In this document: positions 44,155 to 52,970 of the stretch, piece after piece
How positions within the stretch are numbered: the stretch's first letter is position 1
How the letters are laid out: each line of letters opens with the position of its first letter
Assembly (NCBI GenBank): GCA_026707045.1
Contig: JAPOXO010000088.1
Span: 17,729-81,728, forward strand
Length of the DNA stretch: 64,000 bases
Origin: Gammaproteobacteria bacterium
GTDB taxonomy: Bacteria; Pseudomonadota; Gammaproteobacteria; Pseudomonadales; Azotimanducaceae
Reading direction: 5' to 3'
The notes under the pieces: generated by a model
The model's database searches: none
What the model was told of the DNA's origin: nothing
Seen by the model: the letters and a program-made list of their open reading frames with translations, nothing else
Position numbers and translations under genes: made by a program

Positions 44155-45939
44155 TCATTGTCTTGTCTCAGGCTCGAGAAAAGACTTCAAATACCTTAGC
44201 TGTTCCAAGGACAGGTACTCATTGACGCGTTGATTTTGCAATATTTGTTGAACGATGCTCTTTTGCGAAGTTGCATCTGGAATGTGACCCAATCTGTATA
44301 CAAGATTTTCTGGATCTGAGGAGAGCCATTCAGAGACGAGTCCCGCATAGTATTCTGGCCAGATTGATTTTGGCAGCTTATCGGCAAGCTCAACTACTTG
44401 ATCCATTTGATTGAATTCAATATAACTTCGGCCAACCATAAGAAACGTCGGTAGCCGTGTTGTATTTCTGACCTTACTCATCATCGGTAGTACATCACCA
44501 AATCGTCCGTTTGCTGCTAGTGATTGAATCACCCAGTGTTCCAAATGGTCAGCGTGTCGTTTTGATTCGTTCACGGGGTGAGTAAGAGCCACGTTGAGTG
44601 CTCGGGACGGATCGAGTAGGGCGAGATGGCGTAAGACCGTCCTTAAGAGCTTTTTGCGTAAGGAACTTGTCTCGTGTGTGTTTTCTAGCACCCAAGCTAG
44701 AGCGTCATTTGCATTTTTTCGTGACCAAATCGAGATTAGATAGTCCTTCGCCCGAGACGTATCTTGCTCTTGTGAATCGAGTAGAGTCAAGTGTTCAACG
44801 GCATCATCTAACCTATCTTGTCGTACAAACTCCCGTATCGCGTTTGCAATTACCAGATGCCGATTTTCCTGCGGGACCGAATTCAGATTATCAAGCGCAT
44901 CATCGGGTCTCTTGCTGGACCAATGAAACAAGGCATAGTTGCGTAAATTCGAACGCCTGATTGGATCCTTAATCTGTGATAAGACCGAAAGGGCGTGACT
45001 CGCATTTTCTTTGACCCAAGTACTAAGTATTGCAGGTTGAATAATCTCTTGAGTCTCAGCGGTTGCGTTTAGTGCATATTCCCACATAGTTTGTAAATCA
45101 AACTTAGTAGCTTCGACTAGAAGCCGATGTAGTAAGGGTGAGCTTTCCAATCCGTGAGACCGCAGTACATCCACTAAAGCACCAACAGCTTCAGTGTCCT
45201 CCTTGTGGACCCAGGCATGAACAATCTCGGAAAGCACATCTACCTGAAGTTCATTGTCAATTTCATCAGTTAGAGTCTGATGTAATGCAGACGAAGGATC
45301 GTGTAACAACGCCCTTGCTTTGTCTTCACAAATCACACGTAACGCAATTTGCTCCACTCCGTGTTTCCGTGCTTCATGCAAGCGCTGATTATCAGGAAGA
45401 TCGTTACGGGTCACTATGGTGGATTGTATTGCTTTAAGTTTTAAGTATCCGTTCAGTGAAGCCGCGTGCTTAAGTGCGACACTAAAATCAGACTTGGACC
45501 ACTCGGCAAAGATGATCGAGACGAGAATCTTCCAACGGCTTCTGGGGAAAGCCCAGATTTGATCTAGTGCCAAGGGTGCGCTGATTCTTGCGAGTTCTGT
45601 TACTAGAAATTCTTGGATCATTGCGATTCCTCGATCCAATTGCAAAGTAGAAGACTCTTCGATTAGCGCTACTAGCTTGTTCTGTCCGATGTCGTCCGAT
45701 AGTGAATTCACATAATTCTGTCGATCAAACGGACTGTCGATTTCCACGAGCTTATGAAGATGCAAGTTAGTTTTGAATCCCGTCTGTCCTTTTCCATATT
45801 CGACAGTTGATTGCAAAACTCCTTCTGCAGATGGGGTGTCTAGGATCGATTTGTAACTGATGCAAACGATAGCGCTTGTACAAAACCCAATGAAAACTCC
45901 AATTGCAACGAGTATTTTGTCGTTTTTCTTTATTTTCAT
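44155..45939 (-). CDS. membrane-anchored alpha-solenoid protein, copy B
   Basis: 594 residues with the same plan as its downstream paralogue: MKIKKNDK, one membrane span (about 10-28), then helical repeats (WSRKNANDALAWV, LLDPSRALNVAL, WAFPRSRWKILVSIIFAEW). The N-terminal anchor region is poorly alike but the repeat region aligns along its length. The 74-base gap to copy A suggests a two-gene operon. An IS3-type element is inserted about 140 bases upstream of its start, which may have changed its promoter. Function unknown. Confidence 0.72.
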   Translation of the reverse strand: MKIKKNDKILVAIGVFIGFCTSAIVCISYKSILDTPSAEGVLQSTVEYGKGQTGFKTNLHLHKLVEIDSPFDRQNYVNSLSDDIGQNKLVALIEESSTLQLDRGIAMIQEFLVTELARISAPLALDQIWAFPRSRWKILVSIIFAEWSKSDFSVALKHAASLNGYLKLKAIQSTIVTRNDLPDNQRLHEARKHGVEQIALRVICEDKARALLHDPSSALHQTLTDEIDNELQVDVLSEIVHAWVHKEDTEAVGALVDVLRSHGLESSPLLHRLLVEATKFDLQTMWEYALNATAETQEIIQPAILSTWVKENASHALSVLSQIKDPIRRSNLRNYALFHWSSKRPDDALDNLNSVPQENRHLVIANAIREFVRQDRLDDAVEHLTLLDSQEQDTSRAKDYLISIWSRKNANDALAWVLENTHETSSLRKKLLRTVLRHLALLDPSRALNVALTHPVNESKRHADHLEHWVIQSLAANGRFGDVLPMMSKVRNTTRLPTFLMVGRSYIEFNQMDQVVELADKLPKSIWPEYYAGLVSEWLSSDPENLVYRLGHIPDATSQKSIVQQILQNQRVNEYLSLEQLRYLKSFLEPETRQ

Positions 45940-46121
45940 AGGATTCTTATTGATACATAAACTATCGCAACTCCAAACCGATCAGAAATCAATCGTGGTC
46001 GGTGGGAATGCTGTACTTCTATCGCAAAATCAGTTTCCATCCGGTTGACGTGCTCACAAGGTTCGTATCAAATCTCGGTACTAAGTCAGGGGACTGCGCA
46101 CGTTTTCTCTTCTCTTCGACT

Positions 46122-46968
46122 TCACTTGCGGTTCGTCTCCTCCATCTGTTCGATTTGCTCCAGCTCGTTTCGTACCAGGGGTGCTCTGCGCAGCGGATTG
46201 TAGATCCTCAGGAAGTATGCGTCGACCTTTTCGGCGGCTTCCTTCCTGGTTGCGAACCGGCACTTGTGAATCAGTTCCCGCTTGAGCTGTCCGAACAAGC
46301 TTTCCGCGGAAGCGTTGTCGGCTCAGGGACCGCACACGTCCCATGCTCATTCTCAATCCGTGCCGCTCCAGGCAGCTGCGATAGCTCTCGATGGTGTACT
46401 GGCTGCCGTGGTCCGAGTGCAGCACGGGCCGTTCGCCCTCGTGTCGCTTGGTCACGGCGAGATCCACCGTCGCGGTCACCAGATCCGCGGTCTGTCGAGA
46501 ACCCGTCTTCCAGCCCACCACCGCGCTGTCGTAGAGGTCCTTGATCGCGCACAGATACAGCTTTCCCTCTCCCGTGGCAATCTGCGTGATGTCGGTCACC
46601 CAGATCGAGTTGGGTCGCTCGGCCGAGAACGCGCGCCGCAGCAGGTCGGGAACCTCGGAGTCCCTTCGGATCGGAGATCGGCGTCGGCTCTTCCTGGGAA
46701 CGCCGAACAGTCCCGCCTTCCACATCAGTCGACGAGCGCGTCGGGCGCCGACTCCCTCCCCATGCAGCGAGCGGAGGCAGACGACCATGCGGCGATAGCC
46801 GAAAATGCCCTTCCATTCCTCGTGGACGCTTCGGATCAACGTTGGCAGACGACGGACCGAACCTTCGCGCGAAGGCTTTCCGCTGCGCGACTTCCTGGCG
46901 TAGTACGTGCTTCTCGTCACCTGAAGAGCCGAGCACAGAAAGGAAACCGAGTGTGTCGCGCGGAACAT
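46122..46968 (-). pseudogene. IS3-type transposase orfB, frameshifted
   Basis: The rve integrase domain is visible: HTH-like region with YRRMVVCL, then the first D of the DDE triad in WVTDITQI and the second in HSDHGSQY. Near 46319-46320 one extra base follows the codon for SLS, so the frame leaves DNASAES, where the third catalytic residue (E) should be. Deleting one base restores a typical C-terminus (DNASAESLFGQLKREL and so on) ending at 46122. As it stands the ORF reads out of frame and should be inactive. A sequencing error is an alternative. Confidence 0.85.
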
Positions 46969-46970
46969 GT

Positions 46971-47279
46971 CTACAGTCCGGTAGAGGTCGGCGAACGGAA
47001 TGCGAAGTAGCTGGATGCCTTTTTTAAAAAGCCCACTTCCTTGCGCAGTCGGCGAAGCTCCCCTTCCAGCTCCTCGTATGTTGGACGACGCTGGGATCCG
47101 TCACACTCTTCCAATTCCCTGGCCCAGCGCGACAGCATCGACGGACCAATCCCCAGTTCGGCGCTCACTTCGGAAACGCTTGAGTGGGAACTCCTCAGCA
47201 AGGCGACCGCCTCGCGCTTGAACTCTTCGCTGAAACGTATCCGCTTGCGCTTCCTGGGGGTAGATATCATCTCAGTCAT
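46971..47279 (-). CDS. IS3-type transposase orfA
   Basis: About 102 residues from ATG at 47279 (an ATG 21 bases earlier is possible). It is a helix-turn-helix DNA-binding subunit: KRIRFSEEFKREAVALL, then SVSEVSAELGIGPSMLSRW, and a leucine-zipper-like ELEGELRRLRKEVGFLKKA. The slippery AAAAAAG at its end permits a -1 shift into orfB, giving the OrfAB transposase typical of the family. OrfA itself appears intact. Confidence 0.87.
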   Translation of the reverse strand: MTEMISTPRKRKRIRFSEEFKREAVALLRSSHSSVSEVSAELGIGPSMLSRWARELEECDGSQRRPTYEELEGELRRLRKEVGFLKKASSYFAFRSPTSTGL

Positions 47280-47520
47280 AAGCCTGCTGCTCCTTGTCAA
47301 TTATGCTTATGAACTGTCCCCCTAACAGTACGCAAATCCCAGGGCAACCAAGATGCAAGAGATGCTTATTCAGCTGGCTTGCAATGGAAGTATGTTTACG
47401 TATTAGTAGTTGATGATTGCAAAGCGATTACAAACTAAAGAGTTCTTCGGGATAATTAGTTTGAGTACCGTTCACTCAAGACATTGGAGTACTAGGTAAG
47501 ATCACTCTGAAATCATCAGC

Positions 47521-47895
47521 CTAAATTCCGCCGCCCCTTCTTAATTTAAGGAACTCAAGAAATTGAATTCTGGCATTTTTTCGCTTTCCATCGTTTGGAC
47601 TCATCGAGCCAGTCTGATTGGCATATTCCGTGTCGTATGCAGTTGCGATTGATTCAAGCTGAGTGTCGTTGAGATCTTCAAGGCTACAGTTAATTCCAGC
47701 TTCATCCCATTTCTTTTTGAAATACTCCATTGTGACTTGTTCATTGCTGTTTTCAATGTCGTGTGCAGTGATTTTTGCCATTTCGGTACCAACCGAATCT
47801 GTGCATGTGCCGCTCACATGAGTTGGCATTGCAAAAAGCACAATGAGCATACTGAGATTGCAAGCGTTTTTTGTCAGCTTCAATGGAGGCGACAT
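47521..47895 (-). CDS. small exported protein of unknown function
   Basis: 124 residues with a signal peptide-like start (hydrophobic LSMLIVLFAMP, cut near VSG). The mature part is acidic with few cysteines (GTCTDS, INCSLED). The start at 47895 and its AGGAG ribosome site (spacing about 7) both lie in the last bases of the duplicated block (47888-49171), where the same bases encode IGDLYV of the NHL protein. The gene has therefore probably gained, or had replaced, its start by the recombination; an internal ATG at 47850 would be an alternative. No family recognised. Confidence 0.6.
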   Translation of the reverse strand: MSPPLKLTKNACNLSMLIVLFAMPTHVSGTCTDSVGTEMAKITAHDIENSNEQVTMEYFKKKWDEAGINCSLEDLNDTQLESIATAYDTEYANQTGSMSPNDGKRKNARIQFLEFLKLRRGGGI

Positions 47896-48769
47896 ATAGA
47901 TCTCCTATTGAGTCCGCCCAAATTCCATGGGGCGCAAAGAAGTTTCCTGGCCGGACAGGATCAGATCCACCGAATCGATGAACAACATTGCCTTCAAGAT
48001 CCATTATCGATACTCGAGCATGTGGAGTATGCGGAAGAATTTCAACATCGGGACTTCGTCCGGCGATTTGCCCCAATTCCGCTACGAAAACCATTCCAAG
48101 TGAATCGATGTATATATCATCTGGACGAATGACATTATTCCATTCGGTCAAGTACTCGCCGGAAGGGGAGAATACTTGGATTCGTGAATTCTCGCGGTCT
48201 GCAACAAGCACCCGGTCGTCCGAGTCCAAAGCAATTGCGTGGGGCAATCGAAATTCACCGGGGCCGCGTCCTGGTTCTCCCCACGAGAACTCATAGCCCA
48301 GATCTTCCGAAAACTTGTGCACGCGAGCGTTGCCGTATCCGTCGGCTACGTACAGTTCATTTTTGCTCGACAAGCATGCGTTAGTGACTCGATTGAACGG
48401 ACCACCACCGAATCGAACGGGAGACTTGCCAGGCTCAAATCCGGTATCGGCGGGGCCATCTACTTCTCCTAGGGTGCAGCGAAGCGTCCCTCGCGTGTCA
48501 AAGATGCGGATGGTGTGATCGAAGTTGTCCGCAAGATAGATCGTGTCATCTGGTCCGATAAAGATTCCATGGGGATTTTTGAAAACTCCTTCTCCCCATG
48601 CGTCGAGAAAGTTGCCGTCGCTGTCAAAGACGATCATTGGATGTTCGCCTCGATTGAAAGCATAGACTCGATCCTTGGAATCGGTGGCGACACCAGCAAC
48701 CTCCACAAATTTCCAATCTTCTGGAAGTTTTTCCCAGTTTTGGATGACTTCGAATGCGATCTGTGACAT
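47753..48769 (-). CDS. NHL-repeat propeller protein, chimeric second copy
   Basis: 338 residues. The first 294 match the copy at 39526-40497 exactly; the last 44 are new and arise by reading the next gene's signal-peptide region in another frame (47753-47887). The C-terminal tail of the last blade is thus lost and replaced. The link to sppA is also lost. The propeller may still fold in part, but this copy looks like a by-product of recombination; it might equally be called a pseudogene. Confidence 0.8.
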   Translation of the reverse strand: MSQIAFEVIQNWEKLPEDWKFVEVAGVATDSKDRVYAFNRGEHPMIVFDSDGNFLDAWGEGVFKNPHGIFIGPDDTIYLADNFDHTIRIFDTRGTLRCTLGEVDGPADTGFEPGKSPVRFGGGPFNRVTNACLSSKNELYVADGYGNARVHKFSEDLGYEFSWGEPGRGPGEFRLPHAIALDSDDRVLVADRENSRIQVFSPSGEYLTEWNNVIRPDDIYIDSLGMVFVAELGQIAGRSPDVEILPHTPHARVSIMDLEGNVVHRFGGSDPVRPGNFFAPHGIWADSIGDLYVASIEADKKRLQSQYAHCAFCNANSCERHMHRFGWYRNGKNHCTRH

Positions 48770-49171
48770 TTGTCAACCACTCAAGACCGAATGGTTCGTA
48801 TGAGGCACATAGTCTAATACGAATGCAATTCTCGCTACCCGAAGGTCAATACCGGATCTCTGTGCAAAATAGGTCGAATTGAACGTCATGAGCATCCTCC
48901 ATCGGGTACACACTACGGAGATGATTAGTCGACCCAAATGAGTGAATTGACAGCAAGTAGTTTCAAGAGATATTAGGTTATCGAAATAACTATTTGAAAT
49001 GAAAAGACAAAATGCTCAATCTTCCCTTTGGTCCTGGTACGACATGTGCGACGCGTTAGGACTGCCCCAAAATGATGGTCCGAATGTAGGTGGGATTAGT
49101 TTCGACTCTCGTCAAATTCAGTCCGGAGACCTCTTCGTCGCCCTCCCGGGAGATCCTGGTCCACGATTTAA
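47888..49171. repeat. 1284-bp exact duplicate block, right copy
   Basis: Identical as far as I can read to 39616-40899. The left junction lies within the first codons of the small exported gene, the right junction inside murF after codon 57. Beyond the right end the murF genes continue in register without indels for at least the next 140 bases, including a second identical stretch of 32 bp (41015-41046 and 49287-49318). Confidence 0.93.
48947..48976 (+). promoter_or_regulatory. possible sigma-70 promoter of murF (second copy)
   Basis: Exact copy of the TTGACA/18 bp/TATTAG arrangement found before the first murF. Both murF genes are therefore driven by identical upstream DNA. Confidence 0.4.
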
Positions 49172-50381
49172 TGTAGCTCTACGCTCTGATCGCGATGGCC
49201 ACGATTTTGTAGAAGATGCAATTCGTCATGGAGCGGTGGGGGCTTTGATCCACAAGCCGGTCGATTCAAACATTCCTACTCTTCAGGTTGAAGATACGAT
49301 TGACGGACTTTGGAATCTCGCAAGATATCGAAGAAGTCAATTGAGTTGCCCAGTTGTTGCGGTTACTGGAAGTAGCGGCAAGACGACTCTAAAGTCTTTT
49401 CTTTCTCAAGCATTGTCAGCTTTCGCCACGGAAGGTAGTTTCAATAACTACATTGGCTTGCCCTTAAGCATTGCGGTTTCGCCTCTTGATGCTGGAGCTG
49501 TCGTGTATGAGATTGGTACAAATCATGAGGGTGAGATTGCGCCCCTGTCCGAACTGGCTCAACCGAATGTCGCTGTTGTACTAAATGTGCTTCCGGTTCA
49601 CATTGGTTATTTCTCAAACATTGATGCATTGACAATCGAGAAATTCTCGATTTGTCTGGGATTGACAGAAGATGGAACGCTTGTGTGCTCCAAGAAACTA
49701 TCCACTAGCGAGTACGCACCGTCCAACGTCAAAACTGTAACTTTTGGGTTTGAAGAAACTGCAACCCTACAGGTGAAACACGTTCTTGATTCGTGCTACT
49801 CGTTCTCGGTCAATGAGAATCAAGTGGAAGCGAGTGTACCCGGAGGAGGCAAACATCGTGCTGAGACGCTTGCAGCAACAGCTGCGGTACTTGAAGTGTT
49901 AAATCTCCCAGTCTCTAACCTGCAGCAAGTTTCAGGCTCTTTGCCTAAAGGGCGAGGAGACACACATGTTGTCAATGGTGTTCGGATTATCGACGAAAGC
50001 TACAACGCCAATCCGACTAGCATGCAAGCCGCCTTGCAAGGATTACTGGATTTGCCGTTAACGGGGAATCGAGTCGCTGTGCTTGGCCAAATGAACGAAC
50101 TTGGTGACGGCGGAGTTGAGTACCATACCGCACTAGCCAGCCTTGTTGGCCGTGCAGACGTTGTTTTCTGTGTTGGGGAACTGATGCTACACCTGTACAA
50201 GAAACTTGGATCTGTACGCGAAAAGTACTTTTTCGAAAGTGTCGATCAGAACCTCTTAGGTGAACTTACTGAACTCGTAACGCCAGGAGACGCGGTTCTT
50301 ATTAAAGGTTCACACAGCTATTTTTGGGAGGCAAATTTCGTGGATCGTTTTATTGCGGAGATTCGAAACAAACTAGCATGA
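48999..50381 (+). CDS. murF: MurF-like ligase, second copy
   Basis: 460 residues. The first 57 codons equal those of the copy at 40727; the rest is about 70% alike at protein level, with many silent differences. All family features remain (GSSGKTTLKSF, EIGTNHEGEIA, DESYNANPTSMQAAL, VLGQMNELGD), so both copies should be active. It is followed closely by an ABC exporter pair (about 50 bases). The two ligases may differ in substrate or stability; nothing in the sequence decides this. Confidence 0.87.
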   Translation: MKRQNAQSSLWSWYDMCDALGLPQNDGPNVGGISFDSRQIQSGDLFVALPGDPGPRFNVALRSDRDGHDFVEDAIRHGAVGALIHKPVDSNIPTLQVEDTIDGLWNLARYRRSQLSCPVVAVTGSSGKTTLKSFLSQALSAFATEGSFNNYIGLPLSIAVSPLDAGAVVYEIGTNHEGEIAPLSELAQPNVAVVLNVLPVHIGYFSNIDALTIEKFSICLGLTEDGTLVCSKKLSTSEYAPSNVKTVTFGFEETATLQVKHVLDSCYSFSVNENQVEASVPGGGKHRAETLAATAAVLEVLNLPVSNLQQVSGSLPKGRGDTHVVNGVRIIDESYNANPTSMQAALQGLLDLPLTGNRVAVLGQMNELGDGGVEYHTALASLVGRADVVFCVGELMLHLYKKLGSVREKYFFESVDQNLLGELTELVTPGDAVLIKGSHSYFWEANFVDRFIAEIRNKLA

Positions 50382-50432
50382 ATTTGCCACCACAACTGCC
50401 TCAACTTGAGAGCTCTTAAGGTTGAACCTGAT

Positions 50433-51374
50433 ATGAACAATGCACAGACTGTTGTTTTCAATGGTGCATCGAAGAATTTCGGCGACCTTTGTGCACTTGA
50501 TTCCCTGTCACTGACAATCCCAGAAGGATCCATTTACGGTTTCATCGGGCCCAATGGTGCGGGGAAAACCACGGCTATGAGGCTCATGCTAGGCATCATG
50601 CAGCCCACGTCGGGCATGGTCTCTGTACTTGGTTCTGACGATAGCCGGACCGTTCGTTCAGAAATCGGATACTTGCCCGAAGAGAAAGGGCTCTATCCGA
50701 GAATGCGAGTTCTGGATTTCATCGTCTATATGGGACGCTTGAACCACATGGACAAGAAGTCTGCGGTCAGTCGAGCGCGTGAGCTGCTAGAAGAGTTTGA
50801 CTTGATCAATTGGCAGAACGACAAGTGCCAGTCACTCTCAAAAGGCATGGGACAAAAGGTTCAGCTCATCTCCACTCTGGTTCACAATCCAAAGCTGCTA
50901 ATCCTTGACGAACCTTTTAGTGGACTTGATCCAATCAATACCGATGTTGTTCGATCAATGATCCTGAATAGGGTGAAGGAAAAGGCGACAGTCATTCTGT
51001 CGACTCACATTATGGAACAGGCGGAGAGTCTCTGCAGCGCATTGGTCCTCATCAACAAGGGTAGGGCCGTGCTTGAAGGGCCTATTGATGAAATTAGGGC
51101 GGGAGACACTGTCTATTTGGAACATGATAAGGACGAAACTGTGTTGCAAGGGCTTCCTGGGGTTGTTTCAATGAAACAGTTTGGCCGTGGGGTCACATTG
51201 CGCATCTCCGATGAGCAAGATACCCAAGAATTACTTCGCGCCATCGTCGATCGGACGAAAGTCATTAAGTTCGACACTACTTCAGCATCTCTACATGAGA
51301 TATTCGTTCGTGAAGTTGGCGAGGACGTTGAGGTTGGTGAGGACGTTGAGAAGGGAAGATTGAACGGTGAATAA
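50433..51374 (+). CDS. ABC transporter ATP-binding protein (NatA-like)
   Basis: 313 residues from ATG at 50433; a TTG 27 bases earlier is less likely. Walker A GPNGAGKTT, the signature LSKGMGQ, Walker B LLILDEPFSGLD and the H-loop STHIMEQ are present, followed by a C-terminal regulatory part. The near-repeat GEDVEVGEDVEKG at the end is odd, possibly from slippage. It overlaps the start of the permease gene by 8 bases, so they form a unit. It may export Na+ or another small solute or drug; family-level inference. Confidence 0.88.
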   Translation: MNNAQTVVFNGASKNFGDLCALDSLSLTIPEGSIYGFIGPNGAGKTTAMRLMLGIMQPTSGMVSVLGSDDSRTVRSEIGYLPEEKGLYPRMRVLDFIVYMGRLNHMDKKSAVSRARELLEEFDLINWQNDKCQSLSKGMGQKVQLISTLVHNPKLLILDEPFSGLDPINTDVVRSMILNRVKEKATVILSTHIMEQAESLCSALVLINKGRAVLEGPIDEIRAGDTVYLEHDKDETVLQGLPGVVSMKQFGRGVTLRISDEQDTQELLRAIVDRTKVIKFDTTSASLHEIFVREVGEDVEVGEDVEKGRLNGE

Positions 51375-52938
51375 CTACCTACGAGGGGTGGCACTGATAG
51401 CCCGTCGCGATTTGCTCGAGTCAATCTCAACAAAAGTGTTTTGGATCGGTGCACTGCTTGGTCCAATCTTAATTGTGGTAGTGATGGTTGTTGTGGGGAT
51501 TCTTACTGCCCAAACCGCAGTGTCCAAGGGCCAATATGCGGTAATAGATCACAGCGAAGGTCTCGGCGATGAAATCCGAAACGAGATTCTTCGGTCCGAC
51601 TTACAACAGTTTGTGTCTGCAATAGCTTTTCGATCGGGGATCGACGAAGAGCTTCTTGCTGAGATCAAACGGGACGCTTTGGCTAACGCAAAGGAAGAAT
51701 CAGAATTGATAGATAGCTTTGTGGAGAGCACATTGCCTTATTTGAGCTTTCCAGAGAGCAATCGGCGCAACCTCTCAGGTGGCGTATTGCCAGCAAGATT
51801 TGCGAGTTGGTGGTCGGACAATCAAGAATTGGTCATGGAACTTGTACCCGGACTCTCTTTTGAGCGATACGTTGAACGGAAGCCAGGCGATACATTCACT
51901 GAAGAACAGCTCAATACCTTAGTTGAGAGTGAAGAGTTGCTTGGATATGTTGTCATACCTGAAGACTTGGTTCAAACTTCAGAAAACGCGAGGTTTGTGA
52001 CGAAGAACTTCCTCAAGGCTGATGTCGCGGGCTGGTATGAGAATTTTGCTACGAATGTAGTTCGCCGCTATCGAGTTGCGGAAGCAAATATTCCCGAAGC
52101 AGATGCACAGTGGGTCGTTCAGCCAGTTTCTTTTGCAATGAACAAGACAGTAACGCAGGATCAACCGACAGCGGACGGATCCGAGTCAGGAAGCGAAATT
52201 GAAACCGAGAGCGTTTCCGCCGATGCCGTCATAAGCCGTTTTGCACCTGCGGTGTATCAGTACGTGCTTTGGTTCATGGTGTTTTTTGGGTCAGTAATGC
52301 TAATGACGGGTACCGTGGAAGAAAAGAGTACAAAGCTAGTGGAGGTCCTATTGAGCAATGCCGATGCAGGTCAGTTAATGGACGGTAAACTGCTAGGGAT
52401 TGCAGCGACGATGCTGACTGTTATTGGGGTTTGGTTAGTTTTAATCGGAACACCTGTATTGCTGGGTGCCGTCGCATTGCCAGCAGTTCTACCCTTTGAA
52501 ATCGACATTGTGGGTGCGGTATTCAAACCAGTGTATGTATTGAACTTCATCGTGTTTCTCGTAATGGGTTTTATGTTCTTCGGCTATTTGTTCTCAGCCG
52601 TCGGCTCTGTCTGTACTTCGATTCGAGATGCTCAAACTCTTTCGGCTCCAATTAGTGTTGTGCTCATTGTTCCCGTAATGTTGATCGTGCCGCTGGCCAT
52701 GGACCCTTCTGGCCCCTTGGCATTAGCACTGAAATTCTTTCCACCTTATACGCCGTTCGTGATGATGAACACGGCTGCGGAACTGCCGGCGCTTCCTGTG
52801 TATCTTCTGATCATTGTTTGGATGGTGGCATGGACCTGGGCAAGCCGGTGGGCGGCTGCTCGAATCTATAAGAAAGGCATGCTCATTGAGAGCAAGCCCC
52901 AAGGCTTCAAAGGACTGGTTAGATTAGTTCGTTCGTGA
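51367..52938 (+). CDS. ABC-2 type transporter permease (NatB-like)
   Basis: 523 residues from GTG at 51367, overlapping the ATPase gene by 8 bases. One span near the N-terminus (about 23-47), a large extracytoplasmic domain (about 50-290) and five or more spans in the last 230 residues (for example VYQYVLWFMVFFGSVML, FIVFLVMGFMFFGYLF) fit the NatB/ABC-2 layout. VEEKSTKLVEVLLSN after the second span is the typical coupling segment. It forms the membrane channel of the exporter. Substrate unknown. Confidence 0.87.
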   Translation: MNNYLRGVALIARRDLLESISTKVFWIGALLGPILIVVVMVVVGILTAQTAVSKGQYAVIDHSEGLGDEIRNEILRSDLQQFVSAIAFRSGIDEELLAEIKRDALANAKEESELIDSFVESTLPYLSFPESNRRNLSGGVLPARFASWWSDNQELVMELVPGLSFERYVERKPGDTFTEEQLNTLVESEELLGYVVIPEDLVQTSENARFVTKNFLKADVAGWYENFATNVVRRYRVAEANIPEADAQWVVQPVSFAMNKTVTQDQPTADGSESGSEIETESVSADAVISRFAPAVYQYVLWFMVFFGSVMLMTGTVEEKSTKLVEVLLSNADAGQLMDGKLLGIAATMLTVIGVWLVLIGTPVLLGAVALPAVLPFEIDIVGAVFKPVYVLNFIVFLVMGFMFFGYLFSAVGSVCTSIRDAQTLSAPISVVLIVPVMLIVPLAMDPSGPLALALKFFPPYTPFVMMNTAAELPALPVYLLIIVWMVAWTWASRWAAARIYKKGMLIESKPQGFKGLVRLVRS

Positions 52939-52970
52939 CTGGAGTAGGGGTCAGTTATCCATAAACTAGG

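Larger units (their letters stand above)
46082..47327 (-). mobile_element. IS3-family insertion sequence with target duplication GTAC
   Basis: About 1246 bases, flanked by GTAC on both sides (46078-46081 and 47328-47331), the likely target duplication. The ends carry imperfect inverted repeats around a GGGGAC core. It encodes orfA and orfB on the minus strand with a slippery A AAA AAG (about 47019-47025) for -1 frameshifting to an OrfAB transposase. The element is much richer in G and C than its surroundings, a sign of recent arrival. orfB carries an extra base that disrupts the catalytic domain. Confidence 0.88.

Noticed and set aside
46271..47010. Long open frames opposite or beside the IS3 genes
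   Set aside because: They are by-products of the GC-rich composition; the transposase frame carries all family motifs.
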